Shown in pieces: positions 1 through 8,674 of a stretch of DNA of 64,000 nt. Position numbers and translations under genes: made by a program. Position 1 is the stretch's first letter; each line of letters opens with the position of its first letter. The notes below the pieces were generated by a model. The model was given only the letters and a program-made list of their open reading frames with translations. It made no database searches and had not been told where the DNA came from. The DNA comes from JACVRW01 sp963827065 (GTDB taxonomy: Bacteria; Actinomycetota; Thermoleophilia; Solirubrobacterales; Thermoleophilaceae), in NCBI GenBank assembly GCA_963827065.1, contig CAWGZM010000001.1:1-64000 (forward strand), in the 5' to 3' direction.

Positions 1-406
1 CCAGTGCCTGCTCCCGCAGGTCCGCGTAGATCCGCCGCTCGGCCTCGTCGAACATCACTCCGCGCCAGTCGATCCACTCGGCCACTCGGCCCGAGTCGAG
101 GTCCGCTGCGAGCCGCAGCGATGCATGGCCGAGCAGCTCCCCCATCGTCACGCCCGCGTCGCCCGCCTCGGCCTCGAGCGCCATCCACTCGTCGGCGTCG
201 AGCGCCACTGGCAGCGCCGGCGGGCAGTCCGCAGGGGGCTCGCGGGGAAGGCTCGCCGAGGCGGGCTCGCTCATCGTGCCCAGGTGATAGAGCGCGGCAC
301 GGGCGAGGAACTCGCCGGGCGTCAGCCCGAGGGCGTCTGCCTGGTACTCGACGGCCTCGATGCCGAAGGGCTCGAGTGGCAGCGGGATGCTGCGCGTGGA
401 AAGCAT
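1..406 (-). CDS. Small hypothetical protein, 3' end outside window
   Basis: An open minus-strand frame begins at ATG 406 and runs off the left edge (135 codons visible). A GGAG ribosome-binding sequence lies 7 bases upstream, which fixes the start. The visible protein starts MLSTRSIPLPLEPFG, followed by a helical stretch around AVEYQADALGLTPGEFL and later a D-E-W-M-A-L-E-A-E-A segment. The short beta-like lead followed by helices resembles small DNA-binding or antitoxin-like proteins, but I do not recognise a named family. Third-position GC and the RBS support a real gene. Confidence 0.6.
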   Translation of the reverse strand, partial: MLSTRSIPLPLEPFGIEAVEYQADALGLTPGEFLARAALYHLGTMSEPASASLPREPPADCPPALPVALDADEWMALEAEAGDAGVTMGELLGHASLRLAADLDSGRVAEWIDWRGVMFDEAERRIYADLREQAL

Positions 407-517
407 CCAAGTGCTCCAACGACAACAGCCTCGAAAACTTGTGGTCGGCTATGCCGACATGGAAGTCGCCCAGCGCCCGAGCCCACCGGCGCAAGCGCTG
501 CAAGGCAGAATCTTCTC

Positions 518-922
518 GTGGCGCGACTCGCAACCATCACGCTCGTCGTCGCCGACTACGACGAGGCCATCGCCTTCTTCGTCGAGCGGGTCGGCTTCGA
601 GCTCGTCGAGGACACATCGCTTAGCGATGGCAAGCGCTGGGTCATCGTCGCGCCGCGCGGCGGCGCCGGCGCCCACGTGCTGCTGGCGCGGGCGGCCGAC
701 GACGAACAACGAGCCGTGATCGGACGGCAGGCCGGCGGCCGCGTCGGCTTCTTCCTCGAAACAGATGACCTCGCCGGCGATCACGCTCGAATGGCGGCGG
801 CCGGGGTCGCCTTCCTCGAAGAGCCGCGGACCGAACGCTATGGCAAGGTCGTGGTCTTCGAGGACCTGTACGGCAACCGCTGGGATCTCCTCGAGCCTCG
901 CTCGGATGCGCCGAGATCCTGA
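518..922 (+). CDS. VOC-family (glyoxalase/bleomycin-resistance-like) protein
   Basis: The 134-residue protein has the single vicinal-oxygen-chelate fold layout: ATITLVVADYDEAIAFF at the N-terminus (beta strand then helix), a middle RWVIVAPRGG strand, and a C-terminal KVVVFEDLYGNRWDLLEP motif whose Glu is a usual metal ligand. GTG 518 is chosen because the family begins at this strand; the frame is open further upstream but that part is low-complexity and overlaps the opposite-strand gene. The substrate is unknown. It stands alone, upstream of a BrkB remnant. Confidence 0.8.
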   Translation: MARLATITLVVADYDEAIAFFVERVGFELVEDTSLSDGKRWVIVAPRGGAGAHVLLARAADDEQRAVIGRQAGGRVGFFLETDDLAGDHARMAAAGVAFLEEPRTERYGKVVVFEDLYGNRWDLLEPRSDAPRS

Positions 923-1050
923 CCCGGTCAGGTTCGCGCTACGGCGCCCTGGGCACTAGACGGCAGGCGACGGTGCGGCCCCTCATCTAACGCGATGGAG
1001 CTCAACTAGTGGAGCGGGGGACGCGCCGTCGCTCTCCTTGTAGGTTTTGG

Positions 1051-1278
1051 TCACGCCGTACGTGCCCGCTTCTTGCGCTTCGGCTCGGAGCGGTGTCCGA
1101 GCTGGATCTCGCGCTCCGCGCCGGGAACGCCCTCGTCGAGCTCGCGGCTGCGTTCGTGCTCGGCGTTCAGCTCTGCGCCGAGGAGGATCGCCACGTTCGT
1201 GAGCCACATCCAGACGAGGAACACGACCACGCCACCGAGCGCACCGTTGCCACCCCGTCGCCCTATCACCACGCTCAA
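1051..1278 (-). pseudogene. YihY/BrkB-family membrane protein, C-terminal remnant
   Basis: Only about 65 C-terminal residues of the family are left. They comprise a hydrophobic helix (GGVVVFLVWMWLTNVAIL), the characteristic LLGAELNAE segment and a charged tail with EGVPGAEREIQL and a KRKK stretch. Full-length members are around 280-400 residues with six helices. No upstream continuation was found in another frame, so the gene is 5'-truncated. It lies just downstream of the O-methyltransferase, on the same strand. Confidence 0.65.
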
Positions 1279-1322
1279 GTGGCCGGGCCGCAGGGAGCCG
1301 GCCCCATCGTTATGGCCGCTTG

Positions 1323-1967
1323 TCAGCGGCGGCGCACAAAGGTGAGCCCGTCGGCTACGAGGACCATCACGCTGTCGACGCGCTCGTCGGCCATCACGCG
1401 TTCGTTGAGCTCGGCGACGACGCGGTCACGCGCGTCCTGCGGGTTCGTGACCCGGCCGCGGAGCAACACGTTGTCGATCAGGAGCAGCCCTCCCGGCAGC
1501 AGGCGCGGAATGAGCTCCTCGTAGTAGTCGGGGTAGCCGGTCTTGTCCGCGTCGAGAAAGACGTAGTCGAAGGTCGGCTCGGCGGACATAGCGCGCAGCG
1601 ACTCCAGGGCCGGTCCGACGATGATCTCCACCGCGTCGGCAACGCCGGCGTCCTCGAGATTGCGGCGCGCAATCGCCGCGTACTTCTCCTCGAGCTCCAG
1701 ACACGTCAGCCGGCCACGGTCCGCTAGCCCGCGCGCGATCGAGATCGCTCCGTAGCCCGTGAAGGTCCCAACCTCAAGCGCCTGACGGGCGCCGACCAAC
1801 CGGGCGAGCATCGTCAAGAGCGCCGCCTCGTCGGGAGTGGTCGACATCTCAGCGCGGGGCATTTCAGCCGTCTCGCGGGCCACGCGCTCGAGAACCGCGT
1901 CCGGTCGGGAATGGCGGACGAGGTAGTCAGCGACCTCCTGGGTGATCTGGGTCTTGACGAGCGCCAT
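1323..1967 (-). CDS. Class I SAM-dependent O-methyltransferase (family 3)
   Basis: The 214-residue protein matches the small caffeoyl-CoA/catechol-type O-methyltransferases in length and layout. The SAM-binding motif is ALEVGTFTGYGAISIA (about residues 64-79). An acidic residue follows in the CLELEEKYA strand, then DYVFLDADKTGYPDYYE with the metal-binding Asp residues, and LLPGGLLLIDNVLLRG, also a metal-ligand region. The substrate cannot be told from sequence. The gene is complete and isolated; its downstream neighbour is a BrkB remnant. Confidence 0.9.
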   Translation of the reverse strand: MALVKTQITQEVADYLVRHSRPDAVLERVARETAEMPRAEMSTTPDEAALLTMLARLVGARQALEVGTFTGYGAISIARGLADRGRLTCLELEEKYAAIARRNLEDAGVADAVEIIVGPALESLRAMSAEPTFDYVFLDADKTGYPDYYEELIPRLLPGGLLLIDNVLLRGRVTNPQDARDRVVAELNERVMADERVDSVMVLVADGLTFVRRR

Positions 1968-2027
1968 CGCGGACGCGGGAGCATACGTGGCCCGAGCCCA
2001 GGCTGTTGGTCCTCCCAGCCGAGCCGT

Positions 2028-2300
2028 TCAGTGCGCGGGAGCGTCGCGGCGCGGGCGAGCAGCGAGTGTCGTTCTCGACAGTGAGGGGTAGGTCGCGCGA
2101 TAGCCGCGACGGCGGGCGATCGGCGTGAGCGCGCCGAACAGAACGCGCTGAACCGCAGCTGGTGGTTTGCGGAACACGATCACGTCGGAGAACTCGGTAG
2201 CGAAGAGCGCGAGCTGGAGTGGGTGCGGCATCCCGTGCTTGTTGACGTGTCCTTCGCGGGCGAGGCCGTACAGCGTTTCGCTGCGTGTGAGCTTGATCAC
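2028..2300 (-). pseudogene. Cupin-domain protein, C-terminal remnant
   Basis: The conserved part starts near KLTRSETLYGLAREGHVNK and runs through PHPLQLALFATEFSDVI, FRKPPAAVQRVLFGALTPIA and RRRGYRATYP. I recognise this as the C-terminal half of actinobacterial cupin-fold proteins; the metal-binding cupin barrel is missing. The frame continues upstream to 2390, but that stretch has no family similarity and overlaps the copper-type palindrome. The assignment is from memory of the family and is moderately secure. Confidence 0.5.
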
Positions 2301-2355
2301 CCAAGGCCGATTTGGAGTTGACCAGCTCCCACAGCCGCAGTACCGTCCGGGATCA

Positions 2356-2378
2356 CATATACCCCCCCAGGGTATATG
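2356..2378. promoter_or_regulatory. CsoR/FrmR-type palindromic operator
   Basis: A perfect inverted repeat CATATACCC-N5-GGGTATATG lies 25 bases before the start of the membrane protein at 2403. Outside it, GTCCGG (2345-2350) and CCGGAC (2380-2385) extend the dyad. A/T-rich outer arms around a C-run and G-run are typical of copper- or metal-sensing CsoR/RcnR-family operators. The multicopper oxidase downstream supports copper control. No csoR gene is in the window, so the regulator is inferred. Confidence 0.6.
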
Positions 2379-2402
2379 ACCGGACGACAAAGGAGGAGTC
2401 AG

Positions 2403-2841
2403 ATGACCAGGTCAACCCGTCACTTCACCCGCCACTACGTCGAGATGCTCGTCGCGATGCGTTGGGATGTTCGCTCTCGGCATGCCGGCGGTCGCTGGAC
2501 TTGGCGCGCTCGGCATGAGCTCGGCCGAGCTTCGAGCCGATGCGCCCGCCCTGCTGCTGCTCGGTATGGGCGTGACCATGACGATCCCGATGGTCGCGTG
2601 GATGCGTTACCGCGGTCACGGCTGGGCCGCCTCGAACGAGATGGCAGCCTCGATGCTGATCCCGACCGCCGGAGTGATCGCCCTGCTCGGCGGGAATCTG
2701 GTCACCGAGATCGGCGCTCTGCTCGCGATCGAGCACATAGTGATGCTCCCCAGCATGCTCGTCGCGATGCTGCTGCGCCGCGAGGAGTACACGCAAGGCG
2801 ATCATCACGCCCCGCACGCGGTGCCTGCGGCGGTGGCGTGA
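2403..2841 (+). pseudogene. Small four-helix membrane protein, single frameshift
   Basis: Translation from ATG 2403, behind a strong AGGAGG-type site, gives MTRSTRHFTRHYVEMLVAM. At about 2460 one extra base shifts the frame, and the protein resumes at ATG 2467 as MFALGMPAVAGLGALGM and continues to 2841. Removing one base near 2460 gives about 145 residues with four hydrophobic helices and an end rich in His. The joined protein resembles small uncharacterised actinobacterial membrane proteins often near metal-transport genes. It may be a recent mutation or a sequencing error. It probably belongs to the copper-responsive cluster. Confidence 0.65.
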
Positions 2842-2960
2842 CCGACGATCCGAGGGCGGCGTGCGCCCGAGTCATGCGAGGCGGACGCCGCTAGCCTCGC
2901 CGAGATCGCGCCGGTGCCCAGACGGCCATGGGTCGCCCCCAATCGCCCGGAGTGAGGAAT

Positions 2961-4064
2961 ATGACGGAGACGAGACGTCACGACATCGTGGTGGTCGGCG
3001 GCGGTCAGGCCGGCCTCGCGATCGGCTACCACCTTGCAAAGCAGGGCCACGACTTCACGATTCTCGAGGCCGCGTCTGAGCTCGCGGCCGCGTGGCGTAC
3101 GCGCTGGGACTCTCTGAAGCTCTTTACGCCCGCGCGCTACGACTCGCTGCCCGGCATGGAGTTCCCAGGAGATCCGAATCGCTATCCGACGCGCGACGAG
3201 GTCGCGGAGTACCTCACGGACTACGCGCGTCGGTTCGAGCTACCGGTGAAGCTCGGGAGCCGTGTCAGGGCGCTCCGCAGTCAGAACGGCGGCTACCTCG
3301 TCGAGCTCGACGACCGTACCTACGAGGCGAACCAGGTGGTCATCGCAACCGGGCCGTTCCAGACGCCGTTCGTGCCGCAGGTGGCGGAAGGCGTCGGCGA
3401 AGAGGTCGTCCAAATGCACAGCACGGCCTATCGCTCACCGGAGACCCTCCCTGAGGGGCGTGTACTTGTCGTCGGCGGGGGCAACACCGGCTTCCAGATC
3501 GCCCAGGAGCTCTCGGCCGCCCGCGAGGTGCACCTGTCCATCGGATCTCGTCAGACGCCGCTTCCGCAGCGGATCCTCGCCCGCGACCTCTTCTGGTACC
3601 TGGAAGCGACCGGCCTGATCCGGAAAACCACGGACTCGCGCATCGGGCGCCGCATGTCCCGTCGCGACACGCTGATCGGCTCCACCCCGCGGCGTCTGCG
3701 CCGGCGATACGGCGTGAGGCTCCATGGGAGGGCCGCCGGCGCCGAGGGGCCCACGGTCCGATTCGATGACGGCACCCAGGTCGAGGTCGCTGGAATCGTC
3801 TGGGCGACGGGCTTCCGCGTCGACCATTCCTGGATCGACGCACAAGTCTTCGATTCCGCGGGGCACGTCGTGCATCAGCGCGGGGTTACGGATGCGCCCG
3901 GGCTCTACTTCCTCGGGCTGACCTGGCAGCACACCCGCGGCTCGGCGCTGCTGGGCTGGGTGAAGGACGACGCCGAGTACATCGCCAGCCGGATTGACGC
4001 CTTCCGGCCGACCGGCGCCGGCGACCGCGAGCTGGTCACCGACGAATCGCAGGAGAGATCATGA
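2961..4064 (+). CDS. FAD/NAD(P)-dependent flavoprotein oxidoreductase (CzcO-like)
   Basis: The 367-residue protein has an N-terminal FAD Rossmann motif IVVVGGGQAGLAIGYHL and a second dinucleotide-binding motif VLVVGGGNTGFQIAQEL near residue 165. A WATGF segment near the C-terminal third is typical of flavin monooxygenase-like enzymes. ATG 2961 is preferred to ATG 2928 because a GTGAGGA sequence sits just upstream and the Rossmann strand follows directly. The stop overlaps the ATG of the multicopper oxidase (ATGA), so the two are translationally coupled. The substrate is unknown. Confidence 0.85.
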   Translation: MTETRRHDIVVVGGGQAGLAIGYHLAKQGHDFTILEAASELAAAWRTRWDSLKLFTPARYDSLPGMEFPGDPNRYPTRDEVAEYLTDYARRFELPVKLGSRVRALRSQNGGYLVELDDRTYEANQVVIATGPFQTPFVPQVAEGVGEEVVQMHSTAYRSPETLPEGRVLVVGGGNTGFQIAQELSAAREVHLSIGSRQTPLPQRILARDLFWYLEATGLIRKTTDSRIGRRMSRRDTLIGSTPRRLRRRYGVRLHGRAAGAEGPTVRFDDGTQVEVAGIVWATGFRVDHSWIDAQVFDSAGHVVHQRGVTDAPGLYFLGLTWQHTRGSALLGWVKDDAEYIASRIDAFRPTGAGDRELVTDESQERS

Positions 4065-5767
4065 GCGCCACACATGACCATTTCCCAACCGATGTCGACG
4101 GCCTTCCGGAGGCGCGCTCACCAGAGCACGTCGAGCTGAAGGACGGTGACGAGCTCGATCTTCGAATTGGCCCGGTCGCGAAGCGCATCGGCCACGACAC
4201 GGTGCGCATGCTCGCCTACAACGGCTCGATTCCCGGCCCGGTCCTCAGGGTCAGGGAGGGCTCCGAGATCGCGGTGAACATCGAGAACCATGGCGACATG
4301 GACGCGACCGTCCACTGGCACGGCCTGCGGCTCGAGAACCGCTACGACGGGACGCACGAGACCCAGGCGCCGATCCGAGTCGGCGAGCGCTTTACCGCCC
4401 GGGTGGAGTTCCCGGATCCCGGGGCCTACTGGTACCACCCGCACATCCGCGAGGACTACGGCCAGGAACTGGGCCTCTACGGCAACGTGATCGTCGAGCC
4501 TGCGGACCCGGACTACTGGCCGCCTGCCAACCGAGCGCTGGCCCTCACCGTCGACGATCTCTTGCTGGAGGACGGAAAGGTCGCTCCGTTCAACCGCTCG
4601 GAGACCACCTATGTGGCAATGGGTCGCTTCGGCGAGGTTCTTCTCGTGAACGGAGAAACAGACCTGTCACTGCAGGCCCGGCCCGGCGAGATCGTGCGGT
4701 TCTACCTGACGAATACGGCAAACACGCGCACCTTCAAGGTCGCGGTGCCTGGCGCTCGAATGAAGCTGGTCGGCGGCGACAGCGGTCACGTCGAACACGA
4801 GCAGTTCGTGGACAACGTTGTGATCGCGCCGTCCGAGCGCATGGTCGTGGACGTGCTGTTCGAAGAAGCGGGGGACTTGACGATCGAGCACCGGACGCCC
4901 AACCGGTCGTACTCATTGGCCACCGTGCATGTACGCGGCGAGCGAGTCGAAAGCTCGTTCGAGGAGCAGTTCGAGGTCCTGCGGACGAACGCCGACATGG
5001 TCGCGGAGCGTGAGCGGATCGCCCCGTTTATCGACGCGGAGCCCGACAAGACGATCGGATTCATCGCCGAGATGGACATGGAGGCTCCGGAGGGCCCGGT
5101 CGTCTACGTCTGCCCCATGCATCCGGAAGTCGTGAGTGAGGAGCCCGGGAGCTGCCCGCACTGCAGCATGAAGCTGCTACCCCAGGCCGCCACCAGCGGC
5201 CCGTATACGTGCCCGATGCATCCGGAAGTCCTCAGCGACGAGCCCGGCCACTGCGCTCAGTGCGGGATGAAGCTGTTGCCGGCCGCATTGGTCGGCGAGG
5301 CAAGCGGCCACGGCCACGGCGAACACGCTCACGATCATGAGCACTCCCACGCCGCCGCCGGCGGCATCGAGTGGGAGGACGACATGGTCGAGGTGAACCG
5401 GACTACGACGCCCGCGAACATGCGCTGGAAGATCGTCGACCGGGAGACGGATGCCGAGAACGCGTCCATCTCTTGGCGGTTCCGGGTCGGTGACCGCGTC
5501 AAAATTCGACTCCTGAACGAGATGGCCGGGGATCACCCGATGCACCACCCGTTCCACGTGCACGGCGCCGGCCGCTTCCTCGTCCTGAGCCGCGACGGCG
5601 AGCCCGACTCGAACCTGGTGTGGAAGGACACGGTGCTGGTACGGACTGGCGAGACAGTCGACATCCTCCTCGATGTCACGAACCCCGGCATCTGGATGGC
5701 CCATTGCCACATCGCCGAGCACCACGAGAGCGGGATGATGTTCACGTTCGAGGTCGCCGAGTCATGA
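4061..5767 (+). CDS. Multicopper oxidase with two inserted heavy-metal-binding modules
   Basis: The 568-residue protein has a complete set of copper motifs: HWHG (about 85-88), WYHPH (124-128), HPMHHPFHVHG (about 492-502) and HCHIAEHHESGMM (about 548-560), the last carrying the type 1 Cys. Between the second and last cupredoxin domains are two CPMHPEV...C..CxMKLLP modules (about 349-374 and 385-410), as found in metal-resistance transporters and efflux adaptors. A His-rich HGHGEHAHDHEHSHA linker follows. No signal peptide is evident at the N-terminus. The likely role is copper oxidation or detoxification with built-in metal loading. It overlaps both neighbours by ATGA. Confidence 0.9.
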   Translation: MSATHDHFPTDVDGLPEARSPEHVELKDGDELDLRIGPVAKRIGHDTVRMLAYNGSIPGPVLRVREGSEIAVNIENHGDMDATVHWHGLRLENRYDGTHETQAPIRVGERFTARVEFPDPGAYWYHPHIREDYGQELGLYGNVIVEPADPDYWPPANRALALTVDDLLLEDGKVAPFNRSETTYVAMGRFGEVLLVNGETDLSLQARPGEIVRFYLTNTANTRTFKVAVPGARMKLVGGDSGHVEHEQFVDNVVIAPSERMVVDVLFEEAGDLTIEHRTPNRSYSLATVHVRGERVESSFEEQFEVLRTNADMVAERERIAPFIDAEPDKTIGFIAEMDMEAPEGPVVYVCPMHPEVVSEEPGSCPHCSMKLLPQAATSGPYTCPMHPEVLSDEPGHCAQCGMKLLPAALVGEASGHGHGEHAHDHEHSHAAAGGIEWEDDMVEVNRTTTPANMRWKIVDRETDAENASISWRFRVGDRVKIRLLNEMAGDHPMHHPFHVHGAGRFLVLSRDGEPDSNLVWKDTVLVRTGETVDILLDVTNPGIWMAHCHIAEHHESGMMFTFEVAES

Positions 5768-6105
5768 GGGTCGCGTTTGTCGTCTATCCCGACTTCACCG
5801 CCCTTGATCTCGTCGGCCCGTACGAGGTCATCAGCCGGTGGCCGGGCGCCGAAGTCCATTTCGTGGCGAGCTCGACCGTTCCGGTCCGGTGCGACAGTGG
5901 CCTGACGGTACTTCCGACGGACACGCCGTCGACGCCGCCTGTATCGCTGATCGCCACTCCGCAAGGGTGCGAAACGCTTACTCCTCGCGCGAGAGTGACC
6001 GGGTCGGCCGTTCGAGCTCCGCGAGGTGTGCTCCGCGGGCGGCCGGTAGAAGCTCGAGAGGCGAGGTCGCCTACGCCAATGCCGCGGGCGAGGGATACCC
6101 AGTAG
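5764..6105 (+). pseudogene. DJ-1/PfpI-family protein, truncated
   Basis: Starting with an ATGA overlap, the protein reads MRVAFVVYPDFTALDLVGPYEV followed by the strand AEVHFVASS and a VRCDSGLTVLPT segment. This is the first 55-60 residues of the DJ-1/PfpI glutaminase-like fold. After about base 5940 the similarity is lost and the frame ends at 6105, before the nucleophile-elbow Cys. Family members are about 190-230 residues. The break coincides with the left edge of the TIR/protease island. Confidence 0.7.
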
Positions 6106-6233
6106 CGACGGCCGGCCCTCCGCCGCTCCAGCTGATGTACGCCGCCGGCGATGCCGCCCGACGTGATCGAGGCCTCTCCGGGTCTTCGACGGTCCAGGTT
6201 GACCCGGTTCTCGCGTCGGCGTACTGTCGCACC

Positions 6234-7343
6234 GTGACGCCTGGCGCCAAGGTGTTCATCAGCTACCGGCGCGACGAGCCCGGCGACTACGCGGGCCATA
6301 TCTACCGGTGGGCGAGCGGCTATTTCGGAGCCGACAACGTGTTCATCGATGTGGTCACCCTCCGCCCTGGAACCGACTGGCAGGAGGAGATCACCAAGGC
6401 CGTGAACGAGAGCTGCGCGCTCCTAGTGGTCATGGGGCCACAGTGGGCGCCGCTCGCGCAGTCCGACGAGCACAAACAGGACTTCGTTGAGCTGGAGGTC
6501 CAGCTGGCCTTGAGGCGGCCCGACGTCGCGGTGATCCCGGTCCTCGTCGGCGGAGCGCCGCCGCCGGATCCTGCCAACCTGCCCGCGAGCTTCCACAAGT
6601 TGGCCCGCAGACAGGCACTGAAGCTGCACAACGAATTCTGGGACCTCGGCATCGACAAGCTGCGACAGAGGCTCGAGGAGTGCGGCATGCGGCCGGGGCA
6701 GGGGTCACCCAAGCCGATCCCGGACGGTGAACGCGACACGCCCTCCCTGCTCGCCCTGGTTCTCCAAGGGGTGGCGCTCGCCTTCGCCGCCGGACTGCTC
6801 GGCAATTGGCTGGTCACGGAGCTGATGCCGTCCCCGGTCGAGCAGGAGCCGGAGGCAGCGGCCATCGCCGTCGCCGTGGCGAGACGCACGGCGACGTGGG
6901 CGATCGTCGGTGCAGCGCTGGCGCTCTGGCTGGCCTTGAGCCATCGCGGCGAGGGCAACGTCGGCACCCGTGCGGTCGTCGGCCTGCTGCTCGGCGCGCT
7001 GGCCGGGGCCATCGGTGGTGGGATCGACGCGCTGCCCGCCATCACCAACCAGGACCTCGGCAGCTGGGTCGATCCGGCGGCGCTCGGGGCAACCGGAGCG
7101 CTCGTCGGGGCACTAGTGGGTGGCAGCTGGCACCCGCACCACGCCGCCTACGGCCTTGCCGCCGGAGGTGCGGCCGGCGTGCTGGTGCAGCTCGTCTTCA
7201 GCAGCCCGGCGAACCCGGGCGAAGCAGCGATCCGGGTCGCGCTGATCGCCGGCCTCGTGCTCCTCGCCCTGGCGGCGCTGGACGTTACACGCGACGCGGT
7301 ACTCAGAAGCCGCCATCAGAGTCCCAGGGCCGCCGGGCAATAG
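6234..7343 (+). CDS. TIR domain protein with multi-helix membrane C-terminus
   Basis: This is a 369-residue protein. Residues about 5-150 are a TIR_2-type domain: KVFISYRRDEPGDYAGHIY, NVFIDVVTLRPGTDW, CALLVVMGPQWA, a DFVELEVQLAL helix carrying the putative catalytic Glu, and VIPVLVGG. From about residue 175 on there are five to six hydrophobic segments rich in Gly and Ala. GTG 6234 is chosen because the TIR strand starts four codons later; upstream codons in the open frame look non-coding and overlap the DJ-1 remnant. TIR domains of this kind can hydrolyse NAD or make nucleotide signals; that activity is inferred here. Confidence 0.85.
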   Translation: MTPGAKVFISYRRDEPGDYAGHIYRWASGYFGADNVFIDVVTLRPGTDWQEEITKAVNESCALLVVMGPQWAPLAQSDEHKQDFVELEVQLALRRPDVAVIPVLVGGAPPPDPANLPASFHKLARRQALKLHNEFWDLGIDKLRQRLEECGMRPGQGSPKPIPDGERDTPSLLALVLQGVALAFAAGLLGNWLVTELMPSPVEQEPEAAAIAVAVARRTATWAIVGAALALWLALSHRGEGNVGTRAVVGLLLGALAGAIGGGIDALPAITNQDLGSWVDPAALGATGALVGALVGGSWHPHHAAYGLAAGGAAGVLVQLVFSSPANPGEAAIRVALIAGLVLLALAALDVTRDAVLRSRHQSPRAAGQ

Positions 7344-7499
7344 CGGAGCGGAGCCCCGATCCGTACATGGCACAAGCTCCCCCTGCCTAGAACCTCGAAC
7401 CGGCAAGCGCCCGGCTCCAACCCGACTTGGTCAATCCCCCCGAGTCGGTTAGGTTCGCACCTACTCTCGTCGAGCCGAAAGCGAGTAGGCCATCGCTCT

Positions 7500-7830
7500 G
7501 CCCAAGGTTCTCGCGGGTCCGATCTTGCGCCGTGTCGCCGGAAGCTCGGTTTCGGTATGGGTGGCGCTTAGCGAGCCCGCGGCCCTCGAGCTGACCGTGT
7601 GGCCCGGTCTCCACCGATCCTCCGGCGCCGGCACGGTCGAAGGCGGAGCGTCTCATGTCGCCCCCGGCTCAGCGCAGACGCGCAGCTTTGGCGCGCAGCT
7701 CCACGTCGCCGTCGTAACCGCCAAAGCGGATGGGCCGTGATCGCTCCGGGGACCGTCCACAGCTACGACCTGAAGATCGGCAACGAAGGCCTCCGGAGCC
7801 TTGGCCTGCTGCGTAACGAAGATTCGAAGA
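7500..7830 (+). pseudogene. Possible PhoD-like phosphatase N-terminal remnant
   Basis: Two adjoining frames together give a beta-sandwich-like sequence: VWVALSEPAALELTVW and FGAQLHVAVVTAKADGP in one frame, then APGTVHSYDLKIGNEGLRSLGLL in the next, with a frameshift at about 7735-7745. The arrangement resembles the N-terminal domain of PhoD-like metallophosphatases, where a clamped strand pair precedes the catalytic part. The catalytic domain is missing and a different sequence follows from about 7830. The family assignment is from memory and tentative. Confidence 0.35.
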
Positions 7831-8674
7831 CGCGCGCGTCTACCTGGGCGGCATCGAAGCCGGACCGACAGACCTGGCACGGATCGCGCTCGTCGAGTTC
7901 TCGCTCACGTTCGGCGTCGACTGGTTCGTCCTCCCCATAGACGTCCGCGCCGGATCAGTCATTCGCTACAGCGAGCTGAACGTCCGCGACACCTTCGGAT
8001 TTGCGGTCGACATCGGGCCTACCCGGCAGCCTGGCGGCTGGTCGATGTTCAGCCTCACCGCCGGCGACGACCGCTCCAGTCGCGGCGAGCTGTTCGTGCC
8101 TCCGCCGGTCGTTCCGCACGTCCTCGAGAGCGACCCGATCGAGGAGGTCGCACTGTTCCGCGACGAGATGGCGAATCTCGTCTGGGGCGTCGAACGCGTC
8201 GTCCCAGGTCCATCGGGCGAACCCGTCAACCGCGGGCGCCTGGTCCCGCCCGTCACGACGCGGCAACGCATCCCCGACCTCGAGCGCGCGGCAATCGTGT
8301 ACCGGCTGATGAGTCCCGTCCCTGATCACTGGGTGCCGTTCGTCGCCGTGCCGATGCCCGACGCGCGGCCCGGAGCGACCGATCTCGAGCGCCGCCCACT
8401 ACTGCACTTCCGCGACGATGGCACCACCGACGCGACGCACCCGCTCGGCGTCCTGCTCCGGAGTAAGCCCGATGCGGACATGAGATCCGACTGCCTGCGG
8501 CTCGCCGAAGAGGAGGTTCCGCGCGACGGTGCCGTCGTGACGCGGCGCTACCAGCTTGCGCGTACTCCCTCCGGCGGGACGGTCTTGTGGGTCGGACGCG
8601 GCAAGCGGACGGGCGAGGGCGAGGGATGGAGCGGGCTGCGCTTCGATATCGCCGTGCCCCCGGATCGCCTCTAG
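7816..8674 (+). pseudogene. C-terminal part of a large unidentified protein
   Basis: The frame is open from 7816 to the stop at 8674, but the first ATG is at 8045 and the upstream part (ARVYLGGIEAGPTD, LTFGVDWFVLPIDV, SVIRYSELNVRDTFG) is clearly coding, so the gene lacks its 5' end. The C-terminus contains FRDEMANLVWGVERVV, VYRLMSPVPDHWVPF and SGLRFDIAVPPDRL. I recall related C-termini in large uncharacterised bacterial proteins but cannot name a domain. It is joined out of frame to the possible PhoD-like remnant, which suggests a deletion junction. Confidence 0.45.

Noticed and set aside
125..517. Plus-strand extension of the VOC frame
   Set aside because: It is antisense to the clearly coding minus-strand gene at 1-406, is Arg-rich, and has no family similarity until GTG 518.
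7395..7480. Possible tRNA-like sequence (GGTTCGC and paired GACT/AGTC)
   Set aside because: No cloverleaf could be formed; stem lengths and the T-loop consensus do not fit.
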